A DNA stretch of 33,187 nucleotides, from NCBI GenBank assembly GCA_014380065.1, contig JACMKO010000453.1:1-33187 (forward strand), read 5' to 3'. How positions within the stretch are numbered: the first letter of the stretch is position 1; every line of letters begins with the position of its first letter. Both the position numbers and the translations under genes were made by a program. Below the pieces are notes generated by a model, which was not told the origin of the DNA, ran no database searches, and was given only the letters and a program-made list of their open reading frames with translations. Source of the DNA: Leptolyngbya sp. ES-bin-22. Lineage in GTDB: Bacteria > Cyanobacteriota > Cyanobacteriia > Leptolyngbyales > Leptolyngbyaceae. Of this stretch, positions 1 through 10,239 are shown in pieces.

Positions 1-591
1 GCGAATTTGACGGTTTCTGCCCTCGGTCAAAATGACTTGCAACAGTGTTTTAAGCTGTGGAGAACGCTTTAGAACAGCGACTTTGGTGGGTAATGTACGA
101 CGACCAGACAACATCACGCCTTGCTGCCACTGCCGCAGAACCGACTCAGAAGGATCACCCTCCACCCAGACCTCATACGTTTTGGGAATGTGGTGCCGGG
201 GATGCGTCAGATAAAAGGTCAAAGCGCCATCATTTGTCAGCAGAAGCGCACCTGTAGAATCTGCATCCAAACGTCCGACGGGGTGAATGCCCTGACTCTC
301 TGCGAGGGATGCTGGCAGTAGGTCAAGCACGGTTGGACGTTCCCAGGGATCGGTACACGTGGAAAGCACACCAGCCGGTTTATGGAGCAGGAGATATGTG
401 GATGCAGGGCGGTGGGTTGGCTGCACCACGATACCATCAACGGCAACGCGATCGACCACTGGATTTGCTTTTTGCCCAAGCTGGGCGATCGTACCGTTAA
501 GCTGCACCCGCCCAGCCAAAATCATCTGCTCTGCCTGACGACGCGAGGCAATACCCCACTGCGACAATAGCTTTTGTACTCGTTCATCCAT
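1..591 (-). CDS. Pseudouridine synthase, RsuA/RluB family (3' end truncated by window edge)
   Basis: Open minus-strand frame from ATG at 591 running off the left edge: [33 protein letters not shown] (S4 domain) ... [27 protein letters not shown] ... [20 protein letters not shown] ... [10 protein letters not shown]. Absent from the ORF track because it is not closed. Confidence 0.93.
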   Translation of the reverse strand, partial: MDERVQKLLSQWGIASRRQAEQMILAGRVQLNGTIAQLGQKANPVVDRVAVDGIVVQPTHRPASTYLLLHKPAGVLSTCTDPWERPTVLDLLPASLAESQGIHPVGRLDADSTGALLLTNDGALTFYLTHPRHHIPKTYEVWVEGDPSESVLRQWQQGVMLSGRRTLPTKVAVLKRSPQLKTLLQVILTEGRNRQIR

Positions 592-853
592 GAACAAATC
601 CTGGTCAATGCCGTGAGTAGAAAGACTAAAGCGCGCTTGAAGAACAACGAAGACCCAAGACACCATCACTATACTAGGGAATTTTAAGAAGATTAAAAAG
701 ATTTCCTTCTGAAAAGAGCCTGGAATTTTCGGTGAGCATTGGGGAACAGACTCCCCGTCTACAATCGCTTAAGATAGGTCGTAGTTGAAGCATGTATCAC
801 ACATTTATCAATCGGGTGCATTGATTGAAAGTCCCCCTATGTAAACCTGCAAG

Positions 854-3283
854 ATGGCTAAAAAGCTGCCGCTGCCACCCACAGAACCGCTGACTGTTAA
901 GACCCCTTCTACGACCAAGCGCCTCACGAACACGCTGAAATCGCGGCTACATGCCCCTAAGTCAGGCGGCTTCGGACATATCGCAGTGGGGGCAGTAGCG
1001 ATCGCCGCTGCACTACTCACCACGAGCCAATCAAATCTGACGCAACTGCTAGAACGTCAGGTACAAACCCTTTTCTTTGAATTGCGTGGTCCCGTCGCAC
1101 CGCCGCAGGATGTAGTCATCCTGACGATCGACGAAGATTCCCTTGCTCAGGGGATGAAAGTCTATCCAATTGACCCGAAAAAGTATGCCTTTTTAGAGCC
1201 ATTGCAGAAATGGCCCTGGAATCGAGTCGCCTACGCCCGCGCGATCGAGCAGTTGATCGCAGCCGGAGCACAATCGGTTGCCATTGATTTAATTTTTGAC
1301 TCTCCTAGTAACAACGTAGCGGACGATCGAGCGTTTCAGCAAATGCTCCAGCGATACGCCGGACGGGTTACTCTAGCAGCACAGTACGAAGATACAACGA
1401 CCGCTCAAGGCATTCTGACACAGCTTTTAGGTCCGCATGAGCTGTTCCACACCAAACCCATGTCTGTCGGCTTGATTAACTACCCCCTTGAGCCAGATAG
1501 CCGGATTCATGCGCTTGGTGGTCGCTTTGCTCAACAGATGGCTCAAACAAATCCTTCCAAGCCACCTCAGGAATGGTTGATTGGTTCTCAAACCGCGATG
1601 CCATCGTTTGCAGAAGCCGCTATACGCACCTCTCAACGCCGCTATCCCTCACCGCGTGGCGAAAACATCTTTTTCTACGGTCCTGCTGGTACGTTTAAGC
1701 AGATCCCGTTTTGGCAGGTGCTTGATCCTGACAGTTGGGACGCACTAGCAAAACGTGGTGAGTTTAAAGACAAAATCGTGCTGATCGGACCGACCTTTAA
1801 ACTGGCGCAAGACTTCCACGCGGCACCATTTTCAGAAAGTCCTCTGCATCCCCAACCAATGTCAGGGGTTGAAATTAACGCAAACGCGATCGCCACCCTG
1901 CTAGAAGGTAAATCGATCGCCGATGGCATTACAAATGTCCCGCTCCAAGGAGTCTTCGTGTTTGGGCTTGTGGTGGTTGCAGGTTACCTTCAAAGCAGAG
2001 CAAAGCGTGCCCTGCGACGGTTTGCGGCGGCGATGGGCATCGTCCTGCTCTGGGGCGGCATCACCTATGTCGTCTTTACCCAAAAGCGGCTGATCTTGCC
2101 TGCTGCCGTGCCAATGGGCGCGATCGCTCTGAGCGGTACTGCCTATCTCTTCCTTGGCATTGCCAGCGAAAAATTCAAACTTCGCCGCACCTTCAAAGAT
2201 TATGCTGGCTCACCCCTCATTCAAGAGATCATTAGCAAAAGTGAGCAAGATGACTTGAAAGACCTGCTGCCGGAGTATCGGGAGCAAGAGATGTTTGGGA
2301 AAAAGCTGGCAGGGCGCTACACCATCAAAAAGGTACTTGGCTCTGGTGGCTTTGGCGAAACCTACATTGCTGAAGATACTCAGCGACCAGGCAACCCCGC
2401 TTGCGTGGTAAAACAGCTCAGACCTAACAGCAACAATCCCAAACTCTTTCAACTGGCGCGGCGGCTCTTCCAGCAGGAAGCAGAAACGCTCGAAAAGCTT
2501 GGTAGGCACGAGCAAATTCCACAACTACTGGCCTATTTTGAGGAGGATCAAGAGTTTTATCTTGCTCAAGAATTTATTCCAGGGCAACCCCTTAGCAGCG
2601 AGCTTTCGCTTGGCAAACAAGCGCCCGAATTTAGGGTGGTAGCCATCTTACAAGAGCTACTAACCATTCTAGAATTTGTCCACAGCCATCGCGTGATTCA
2701 CCGCGATATCAAACCGAATAATATTATCCGGCGGCGCTCTGACGGCAAGCTCGTCCTGATTGATTTTGGCGCTGTCAAAGAGATTAGCCAGATCGCAGAG
2801 GACGATCAACGTACGGGTTTTACGGTCGGCATCGGCACTCAGGGGTACATGCCCAATGAGCAGTGTGCAGGCAATCCTCGGTTCAACAGTGATATCTATG
2901 CGGTTGGCATGATTGGCATTCAGGCGCTCACTGGCTTATCACCCAGTCAACTGATTCAGGATAAAAATACGGGTGAGATTCCCTGGAAGCACCGAGCACA
3001 AGTCAGCTACGCCCTTGCAGAAGTGCTCGGCAAGATGGTGCGCTATGACTTTAGACATCGGTATCAGTCAGCAACAGAGGTGCTACAAGCACTGCAAAGC
3101 CTAGGGAACGGTGCTTTTGTGCCACCAACGGCAGATTTTGATGCTTCACCACCACAGCTAGATGACGATGTGATCCCGTTCCCGGCATCCACCCATCCCT
3201 GGCCCGCCACCTTCGGTGATGCCAACTCCTACTTACCCCTTACTGAAGCGGCATCCGATCGCGACACCAAAGCCGATGCGTGA
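854..3283 (+). CDS. CHASE2 domain-containing serine/threonine protein kinase
   Basis: 809 aa ORF. N-terminal CHASE2-like sensor region, TM segments, then Hanks-type kinase with GSGGFGETYIAED loop, VVKQL lysine, HRDIKPNN and DFGAV motifs. Confidence 0.93.
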   Translation: MAKKLPLPPTEPLTVKTPSTTKRLTNTLKSRLHAPKSGGFGHIAVGAVAIAAALLTTSQSNLTQLLERQVQTLFFELRGPVAPPQDVVILTIDEDSLAQGMKVYPIDPKKYAFLEPLQKWPWNRVAYARAIEQLIAAGAQSVAIDLIFDSPSNNVADDRAFQQMLQRYAGRVTLAAQYEDTTTAQGILTQLLGPHELFHTKPMSVGLINYPLEPDSRIHALGGRFAQQMAQTNPSKPPQEWLIGSQTAMPSFAEAAIRTSQRRYPSPRGENIFFYGPAGTFKQIPFWQVLDPDSWDALAKRGEFKDKIVLIGPTFKLAQDFHAAPFSESPLHPQPMSGVEINANAIATLLEGKSIADGITNVPLQGVFVFGLVVVAGYLQSRAKRALRRFAAAMGIVLLWGGITYVVFTQKRLILPAAVPMGAIALSGTAYLFLGIASEKFKLRRTFKDYAGSPLIQEIISKSEQDDLKDLLPEYREQEMFGKKLAGRYTIKKVLGSGGFGETYIAEDTQRPGNPACVVKQLRPNSNNPKLFQLARRLFQQEAETLEKLGRHEQIPQLLAYFEEDQEFYLAQEFIPGQPLSSELSLGKQAPEFRVVAILQELLTILEFVHSHRVIHRDIKPNNIIRRRSDGKLVLIDFGAVKEISQIAEDDQRTGFTVGIGTQGYMPNEQCAGNPRFNSDIYAVGMIGIQALTGLSPSQLIQDKNTGEIPWKHRAQVSYALAEVLGKMVRYDFRHRYQSATEVLQALQSLGNGAFVPPTADFDASPPQLDDDVIPFPASTHPWPATFGDANSYLPLTEAASDRDTKADA

Positions 3284-3300
3284 CCAGCATTGACCAGGAA

Positions 3301-3891
3301 TCAGCCTTCAGCATCATCTCTCGCTCTCACCTCTGCTGCCACAGGCTCAGCGACTTCCTCTGTTTCAGTCAAGTCCTCTTGCAGCACGAACGGCAGAAAT
3401 GCACCTTTCAACCCTCGTTTGATGCGTTCTGGTGTCTCTTCAAAGACAACAAAAAGTGGATAGGTATTGTCAGCACCTTCACTCAGAATGTGCTTATACC
3501 GCAACGGTAAATCCCACTCATAGCCACGACTGAGTACTACCTGCGTTTGTCGCCAACGGCTCAGTAGGTCAGAGAAATCTTCCTCTGGTCGATGGATAAA
3601 GACGAAAACCTCGACCCCAGTTTTAATTTTCCACTCTGGGTCGCACATGAGAATCGCGAGATCGCAGGGCAAACAGAGAGCTTCGCTGCCTGTACGGCTT
3701 GATCCGCTGGTAGAGCTTGAGTGACGGAACTTGACGATCGGCAGCGGGATCGTAATCAGGCTCTCATCAGGACGACGCATACTGGGAAGCATTTCCAGGT
3801 AGGGACGATAGCGTTTGAGGAGCGCGATCGCCCCTAACGCATCGCAGCACTCAGCCAGGACTGCTTCGTAATGAGTTCGCTTAACAGACAT
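3301..3891 (-). CDS. Hypothetical protein, likely cytosolic
   Basis: 196 aa ORF filling the gap between the kinase and pilC; no family recognised. Confidence 0.7.
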   Translation of the reverse strand: MSVKRTHYEAVLAECCDALGAIALLKRYRPYLEMLPSMRRPDESLITIPLPIVKFRHSSSTSGSSRTGSEALCLPCDLAILMCDPEWKIKTGVEVFVFIHRPEEDFSDLLSRWRQTQVVLSRGYEWDLPLRYKHILSEGADNTYPLFVVFEETPERIKRGLKGAFLPFVLQEDLTETEEVAEPVAAEVRARDDAEG

Positions 3892-3911
3892 ATTCTTGCT
3901 AAAGATCCGGC

Positions 3912-5135
3912 TTAGCCCAGTTTCTCAAAGACTGCAAACATCGGCAGATACATTGACAGCAAGATTGAACCCACCATGCCTCCCAGGAAGAGAATCATAA
4001 TCGGCTCCATAATACTGGTCAGCGCTTTCACCGTCTGCTCCACCTCATCCTCATAAAAATCCGCTACCTTCATCAGCATTTGGTCGATTTCACCCGTTTC
4101 CTCACCAATGCTGATCATCTGAATCGCCATGAGCGGGAAGACCTGCTCCCGCTGTAGCGCAATGCTAATCATGCCGCCTGTTTGAATTTCTCGCCGTGCC
4201 TCATCGACCGCGTTAGCAATGATTTGATTGCCCGCCGTATCGCGCACAATCTCCAGACAGGTCAGAATCGGTACGCCCGATCGCGTCAAGGAACCAAACG
4301 TGCGGCAAAAGCGGGCGGTCGCCGTCTTCTGAATTAAATCGCCAAATAGCGGCATTTTGAGGGAAAGGCGATCGATTGTCTCGCGCCCCACTCGTGTTTT
4401 GTAGTACTGAGTGTACGCAAAAATACATGCAGGAATCAGGATGAACAGAATGAGCACCCTAGGGCTGCGGAGAAACTCGCTAATTGCCATCATTGCTAGC
4501 GTAAAGGCTGGCAACTCGACCCCAATATCCTTGAAAATGTTCGCAAAGACAGGCAGCAAGAACACAGTCATCGCCACAAAAATGATGGTTGCCAGCACAC
4601 CCACCACAACCGGATAAGAGAGTGCCGCTTTAATCTGGTTCTGTAACCGTGCCACATCTTCCAGCAATTTTGCCAGACGATTGAGCACTTCATCCAGCAC
4701 ACCCCCAACTTCGCCCGCTTGAATCATCGCCACGTAGAGGTTATCGAAACAGGCAGGGTGCTTCCGCATCGCATCTGAGAGGTTCATGCCCTGTTGTACG
4801 TCAGCACTGATGTCTAGCAGCGCTGCTTTGAATTTAGGGTTCGTGCATTGCTCGGATAAGACACCAAGCCCTCTAACCATTGCTACACCAGCGTTTACCA
4901 GGACGGCAAACTGCCGCGAGAACACAGCTTTATCTTTGACTGTTACCTTCGCCATCGACGTTTTGAACTTCTTCATGTCGAAGTTCATCGAAAGCCCTTC
5001 GTCCTGCTTCAGGTCTTGAATAAAAAGTCCCCTTTCTCGCAGAGCAGTGCGGGCATCGCTAATGGTATCGGCAACGATTTTTTCTTTCTTAGCGTTCCCT
5101 TTAACGTCTTGAACACGGGCAACAAAGGTCGGCAT
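3912..5135 (-). CDS. pilC: Type IV pilus assembly inner-membrane protein PilC (T2SS F family)
   Basis: MPTFVARVQDVKGNAKKEKIVADTISDARTALRERGLFI..., FSRQFAVLVNAGVAMVRGLGVL, three-TM topology, ALTSIMEPIMILFLGGMVGSILLSMYLPMF. Confidence 0.96.
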   Translation of the reverse strand: MPTFVARVQDVKGNAKKEKIVADTISDARTALRERGLFIQDLKQDEGLSMNFDMKKFKTSMAKVTVKDKAVFSRQFAVLVNAGVAMVRGLGVLSEQCTNPKFKAALLDISADVQQGMNLSDAMRKHPACFDNLYVAMIQAGEVGGVLDEVLNRLAKLLEDVARLQNQIKAALSYPVVVGVLATIIFVAMTVFLLPVFANIFKDIGVELPAFTLAMMAISEFLRSPRVLILFILIPACIFAYTQYYKTRVGRETIDRLSLKMPLFGDLIQKTATARFCRTFGSLTRSGVPILTCLEIVRDTAGNQIIANAVDEARREIQTGGMISIALQREQVFPLMAIQMISIGEETGEIDQMLMKVADFYEDEVEQTVKALTSIMEPIMILFLGGMVGSILLSMYLPMFAVFEKLG

Positions 5136-5396
5136 GGTGGGATACCAGAATGGAAGAAGGAGTGAACCGAGAAACCCTAAGAACGTCTCAACCTAATTGA
5201 TAGCACGTGAGCAACAGGGAAGAATGAGATAGAGGTGAGTGTCAGTCTTTTCGCTCCTGCTCAACGGAACGCACTTCGCTAAGCAGTGAGCCTCACTAAG
5301 CAGTTGCTCAACTGCAGTACAGTATGTTCGAGTTCAGGGCAATACCCGATTGTACTGCTACGACGAAGAAGTCAACCGAAACGTTAGCAACATGGA

Positions 5397-6506
5397 CTAG
5401 CGCTTGGCAGCGCTCGCCGGAGTGCCTGCGGTCGCCCCGCCAATGAGTCGCTGAATCTCATCAGGGCGTGATGTTTTTGACATTGCGGCTTCAAAGGAAA
5501 TGCTGCCAGCTTTATACATATCAGCGAGTACCTTTTCCAGGGTTTGCATACCCAACTTGCCGCCCGTCTGAATCGCAGAGTAGATTTGAGCCGTTTTACC
5601 TTCTCGAATCAGGTTGGAGATAGCAGGTGTAATAATCATGATTTCTTGTGCCATCACCCGACCATATTCGCCTGGTTTGGGGTTTTTCTTAGACACCAGG
5701 GTTTGGCTGAAGACCGCTACTAGCGAGTTAGAAAGCTGGACTCTCACCTGTGTTTGCCGCTCGGATGGAAAGACATCAATCATCCGGTCAACGGTTTGCG
5801 AGGCTGAACTGGTGTGCAGAGTGCCAAAGACGAGGTGCCCAGTTTCAGCCGCAGAGATTGCTAGAGAGATGGTTTCCAGGTCGCGCATTTCACCCACTAG
5901 CACGATGTCAGGATCTTCACGCAAAGCTGCTTTGAGCGCGTTGGCAAAGCTCTTGGTATCTTCGCCCAGTTGGCGCTGGTGTACCAGGCTTTTGATCGGT
6001 TCATAGACAAACTCGATCGGGTCTTCGATCGTCAGAATGTGTTCAGCGCGGGTGCGATTGATCAGGTCAATCATGGCAGCCAGGGTGGTGGTTTTACCTG
6101 AACCCGTTGGCCCCGTCACCAGAATCAGCCCTCTGGGTTTTTCGGTCATGTCGCGGACGACATCGGGAAGACCGAGTTTTTCAAAGTTAGGGATCTTGGA
6201 GCTGAGTGCTCGCAGACAGGCTGCATAGGTGCCCCGATCTTTGTACACGTTGACCCGGAACCGCGCCAAGCCTCGTACGCCGTAGGAGCAGTCTAACTCC
6301 CAGTTTTGCTCCAGGTTTTTTCGCTGCGTGTTGTTGAGCATACTGAAGATGAGCCGCTGGCATTCTTCTGCAGTGAGTGACTGGTCACCGATCGGCTGCA
6401 AATGACCGCTGATGCGAAAGTAAGGAGGAAGACCAGCCGTCAGGTGCAGGTCAGAGCCACCCATTTCGATCAACTGCTCCATCAGATCTTCAATCATCAA
6501 CTCCAT
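5397..6506 (-). CDS. pilT: Type IV pilus retraction ATPase PilT
   Basis: GSDLHLTAGLPPYFRI, Walker A GPTGSGKTTT, ALREDPDIVLVGEMRDLETI, AAETGHLVFGTLHT; AAGGAG-like ribosome binding site upstream of ATG. Confidence 0.97.
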   Translation of the reverse strand: MELMIEDLMEQLIEMGGSDLHLTAGLPPYFRISGHLQPIGDQSLTAEECQRLIFSMLNNTQRKNLEQNWELDCSYGVRGLARFRVNVYKDRGTYAACLRALSSKIPNFEKLGLPDVVRDMTEKPRGLILVTGPTGSGKTTTLAAMIDLINRTRAEHILTIEDPIEFVYEPIKSLVHQRQLGEDTKSFANALKAALREDPDIVLVGEMRDLETISLAISAAETGHLVFGTLHTSSASQTVDRMIDVFPSERQTQVRVQLSNSLVAVFSQTLVSKKNPKPGEYGRVMAQEIMIITPAISNLIREGKTAQIYSAIQTGGKLGMQTLEKVLADMYKAGSISFEAAMSKTSRPDEIQRLIGGATAGTPASAAKR

Positions 6507-6695
6507 GAGGCTTACTCCTTAGGGAAATGGTTAGTGATTTGCCAGTGGCTGGGGGGTTGGCTCAGGTACGATTGTCCGCTTTAAACACCGTCCGCTTTAA
6601 ACGTTGTGAACACTCAGGAGTATAGTGTACCCATTCATTGGGGCTGAACCCTCAATGAGACGCTTCGTTTTCACGGTTTGCTAAAAACGGGCAAC

Positions 6696-8696
6696 TTAAT
6701 CTTGGAAGCGTGGAGTCATGCAGTAAGGACAATCAATCCACTCTTGTTTGAGGTCAGCGCTACAAACGCGGCAGCTTAACGATGTTTTGCGCTTGGCTCT
6801 CAGTTCGGACTCTAACCCAGTATCTGTAAAGGTGACTCGCTCAACTTCCTCAAGGGTCGTTTGACCAGTGCGGACCAAATTCAGACTGTACGCCAACAGC
6901 GTTTGCATACCCTCTTCCACAGCAATTTCTTTGATGGATTCAGTCGGAGCGCCCTGCGTAATGAGGTTTTGCAGACGTTCAGTCACACGCATGACTTCAT
7001 ACACACCGCAGCGTCCTTTATAGCCAGCGCCACCACACTTTGAACACAATTGCTGTCTCGATCGTGCTTCCTGAATCTCATTCGGCTGTAAAGAGTTGGC
7101 TTTGTAAAGGGTCAACTCACCTTCACCAGAAGATGATAGACCAAAGCGCGCTAACTCTTCCCGGGTTGGTGTGTAGGAAATACAGCACTCACTGCAAACA
7201 CGGCGCATCAGTCGTTGGGCCACTACGCCCAGTAGCGCACCCGAAACCATGAACGGTTCAACGCCCATTTCATCCAACCGAGCGATCGCGCCTGCCGCAT
7301 CATTGGTGTGCAGCGTTGTGAGGACTAAGTGCCCTGTGAGAGCGGCTTCGATCGCGGTCTTGGCGGTTTCACGGTCACGGGTTTCACCCACCAGAATCAC
7401 ATCCGGATCTTGACGCAAAAAGGCTCTCAAAATGGCGGCAAAGTCTAAGCCCTTCTCCCGAATGACCTGCACCTGAGTCAGACCGGGCAAAGAATACTCA
7501 ATGGGATCTTCGGCGGTGCTGATATTGACACCTGGATCATTTCGTTCGGCGAGTGCCGAGTAGAGCGTCGTTGTTTTACCAGAACCAGTGGGTCCCGTGA
7601 CCAAGATCAAGCCAAAGGGTCGTCGCACCATTTCTTGCACGATTTGGAGCGACTCTGGATCGGTGATGAGCTTATCCAACCCTAGCTGTGTTGCAGAGTT
7701 GTCAAGAATCCGCAAGACAACTTTCTCGCCGTAGCGGCTAGGCAGTGTGTTAACCCGAAAATCGACTTTACGACCGTCATAGATGCGGCGAATCCGTCCA
7801 TCTTGAGGCGATCGACGTTCAGCAATATCAAGCTGGGCAATGATCTTAAAGCGAGCGGTTACAGCGGGGATAATTTTTTTCGGAAACGGCTCTGCAAATG
7901 GCTCTCTCAGCACGCCATCTTTGCGGAATCGCACACGCAGAAATTCCTCTTGTGGCTCAATGTGAATGTCAGAAACACCCTCCTGAAGCGCCTTAATCAT
8001 GATTTTGTTGACCAAGGCAATGACCGGTGCTGCTTCGGCATCTGAGACATCCAGATTGGCATCGGACTCGTCTGGAGCATCCTGCAAATCCAGGTAGCCT
8101 AGTCCTTCTAGATCCTTGTTAACATCAACTTTGGACTGGTCTTCAAGCTGCTTTTCGCGCTTTTCTTTCTCGTCCAGGTATTGGTTGATCAGTCGGCGAT
8201 AGTCTTCAACCGTGATCACAAGTCGTTGTAGTGCCAGCCCTTGAGGTCGCAGTTGGCGGTTCAGGTCATCCTGAGCTTGGAGGTTGTCTGGGTCAACCAT
8301 AGCGACCAGCACAAACGGTGGCTGGTTATCACTCTTAGACAGTGGCACAAGGCTGTAACGACGGCACAGGTCGATCGGGATTAGTGTATCAATCAGCTCG
8401 CTGACTTGCGTGCTTGTAATTTGGCTAACTTCAGGGTCAAGCGACTCAACACCGTAGAGAATCTTCAACTCAAAGAGCTGCTGCTTTTTGTACTGACGGA
8501 GCAGATCAGGCGGCAGTTGATGCCCTGTGATTGACTCCAGCACATCGATCAACGCTCTGCCAGACTTCCGACTTTCGATTAGAGCCTGCTGCATCTGGGC
8601 GTTGTTCACATAGCCAGACTGGACAAGCTTGTTGCCAAACGGAGAGAAGTTATTCTGGACGACAAGCGCACGACGTTGGGAAGAGGAGTTAGTCAT
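6696..8696 (-). CDS. pilB: Type IV pilus assembly ATPase PilB, with internal Cys cluster and extra C-terminal CxxC...CxxC module
   Basis: GspE/PilB N-terminal domain, SDIHIEPQ, Walker A GPTGSGKTTT, LRQDPDVILVGETRDRETA, internal CSECC...CSKCGGAGYKGRCG; C-terminal SCRVCSADLKQEWIDCPYCMTPRFQD. Confidence 0.97.
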   Translation of the reverse strand: MTNSSSQRRALVVQNNFSPFGNKLVQSGYVNNAQMQQALIESRKSGRALIDVLESITGHQLPPDLLRQYKKQQLFELKILYGVESLDPEVSQITSTQVSELIDTLIPIDLCRRYSLVPLSKSDNQPPFVLVAMVDPDNLQAQDDLNRQLRPQGLALQRLVITVEDYRRLINQYLDEKEKREKQLEDQSKVDVNKDLEGLGYLDLQDAPDESDANLDVSDAEAAPVIALVNKIMIKALQEGVSDIHIEPQEEFLRVRFRKDGVLREPFAEPFPKKIIPAVTARFKIIAQLDIAERRSPQDGRIRRIYDGRKVDFRVNTLPSRYGEKVVLRILDNSATQLGLDKLITDPESLQIVQEMVRRPFGLILVTGPTGSGKTTTLYSALAERNDPGVNISTAEDPIEYSLPGLTQVQVIREKGLDFAAILRAFLRQDPDVILVGETRDRETAKTAIEAALTGHLVLTTLHTNDAAGAIARLDEMGVEPFMVSGALLGVVAQRLMRRVCSECCISYTPTREELARFGLSSSGEGELTLYKANSLQPNEIQEARSRQQLCSKCGGAGYKGRCGVYEVMRVTERLQNLITQGAPTESIKEIAVEEGMQTLLAYSLNLVRTGQTTLEEVERVTFTDTGLESELRAKRKTSLSCRVCSADLKQEWIDCPYCMTPRFQD

Positions 8697-9345
8697 AGCT
8701 GGTTGAAGAGGGTCTCCTGGTTTACTAGAATATGCCCAATCATCGACGAAGAATTGCTCATGATGATGTTTAATTTTTCACGACAATCGCTGGATGAGCT
8801 GAACTGGAAATAATCTCAACGCGCTTCAGCCGTAAGGGGTGTAACCTCGAATGGACGTGCGTAACACAAGTCAAAGAGCGGAAAATTCAGCGAGCGCAAG
8901 CTACCGTAGGGTATGAGCATTACAGACAGAGGCGATGAGTAAAGCAGCGATCGCCTTCCATGTTTAGTGATGTCTCATTCTGTATTTAGTTGTGTCTCAA
9001 CAGTTGAGGGCTTTATTAAGGTGAGGGCTTTATAAGGTTCCTCATCTTAACCTGGACTCTCCAAAATCATAGCCCCTGCCGTCCAGTTCCTCACACATTT
9101 TGATGAGGGTTTGCCCGTCCTAAACGGTCGATGAACTCAAGCTGCACAGCCATCTGGTTCCAAGCTTGATCATCGTTGCCTTGGTTTTGAGCAGAGCAAC
9201 CTGTCAAGGGACTATCACAGAACTTAGTCTGGCGCAGAATTAACCAAAGGCGATTCGATCGATTTTGACCGTCGCTTCATTCTCAAAGCGTATAGGATAA
9301 ATCTGGTAGCTAACAAGCAGTCTTGAGGATTGGGATGAGAGCGCA

Positions 9346-10089
9346 ATGATTGATGAAGCAAATCAGCATGAGAATGTACAAAGTTCAGCGTCTGACGCGT
9401 CAGAGGTTGCTGGGGGTGCAGCAGAAGGCGCAGCCATTGGCGAACCGACGCTCGATCCAACGCTAGCTGCGACTCCGATCGATAGTGACGTAACCACTCC
9501 TCCGGTCGAAACCGTGCAGACAGCAGTGGTTGACCCAGAGCCATTTGTTGTCTCTGACGGTGGGGCAGCACTGAGCGAGAAGGACAGTGAAATTAAACTG
9601 CTCAAGTCTCAGCTAGAGGAGCGAACAAACCAATGTGTGCGGATTGCGGCTGATTTTGACAATTACCGTAAACGAACTCAGCGAGAACGTGAGGATTTGG
9701 AACTCCAGGTAAAATGCTCGACGATCAATGAGCTACTACCCGTGGTTGATAACTTTGAGCGGGCACGATCGCATATCAAGCCTCAAACGGATCAAGAAAC
9801 AACGATTCACAAAAGTTATCAAAGCGTTTACAAGCAGTTAGTTGATTGCTTAAAACGTATTGGCGTGGCACCGATGCGTTCTGAAGGCAAAGAATTTGAC
9901 CCAAGCCTTCATGAAGCCGTCATGCGGCAGCCAACCGACGAGCACCCAGAAGGCACTGTCATGGAGGAGTTAGTGCGCGGTTATGTCTTGGGCGATCGAG
10001 TGCTCCGTCATGCTTTGGTAAAAGTTGCTGCTGCCCCAGAGCCCGTGATAACCTCGGAGGAAGCTGATCAGAGCGGTGTGGAAAACTAA
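9346..10089 (+). CDS. grpE: Nucleotide exchange factor GrpE
   Basis: [21 protein letters not shown] ... [15 protein letters not shown] ... [67 protein letters not shown]; located directly upstream of dnaK. Confidence 0.97.
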   Translation: MIDEANQHENVQSSASDASEVAGGAAEGAAIGEPTLDPTLAATPIDSDVTTPPVETVQTAVVDPEPFVVSDGGAALSEKDSEIKLLKSQLEERTNQCVRIAADFDNYRKRTQREREDLELQVKCSTINELLPVVDNFERARSHIKPQTDQETTIHKSYQSVYKQLVDCLKRIGVAPMRSEGKEFDPSLHEAVMRQPTDEHPEGTVMEELVRGYVLGDRVLRHALVKVAAAPEPVITSEEADQSGVEN

Positions 10090-10239
10090 TTTTGCCTGAT
10101 ACGTTTAATTCCAAATTGCATTTGGGAATGCTTGAAGTCAGAATCGGTAGGCGATCCCACAGGCGCACTTTTCTGTCAATCGTGTTCATCGATTTCTAAG
10201 CATCAAAGCTCACATCACATCTTTATACCGCCACTCGTT

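Noticed and set aside
8697-9345. CIRCE (HrcA) operator upstream of grpE-dnaK
   Set aside because: No TTAGCACTC-N9-GAGTGCTAA-like inverted repeat seen.
9224-9571. 115-aa minus-strand ORF overlapping grpE
   Set aside because: Overlaps the strong GrpE coding region and has no recognisable motif; most likely an antisense artefact of GC-biased codons.
10132-10239. Upstream 36-aa extension of DnaK
   Set aside because: DnaK proteins start at [14 protein letters not shown]; the upstream residues show no family similarity.
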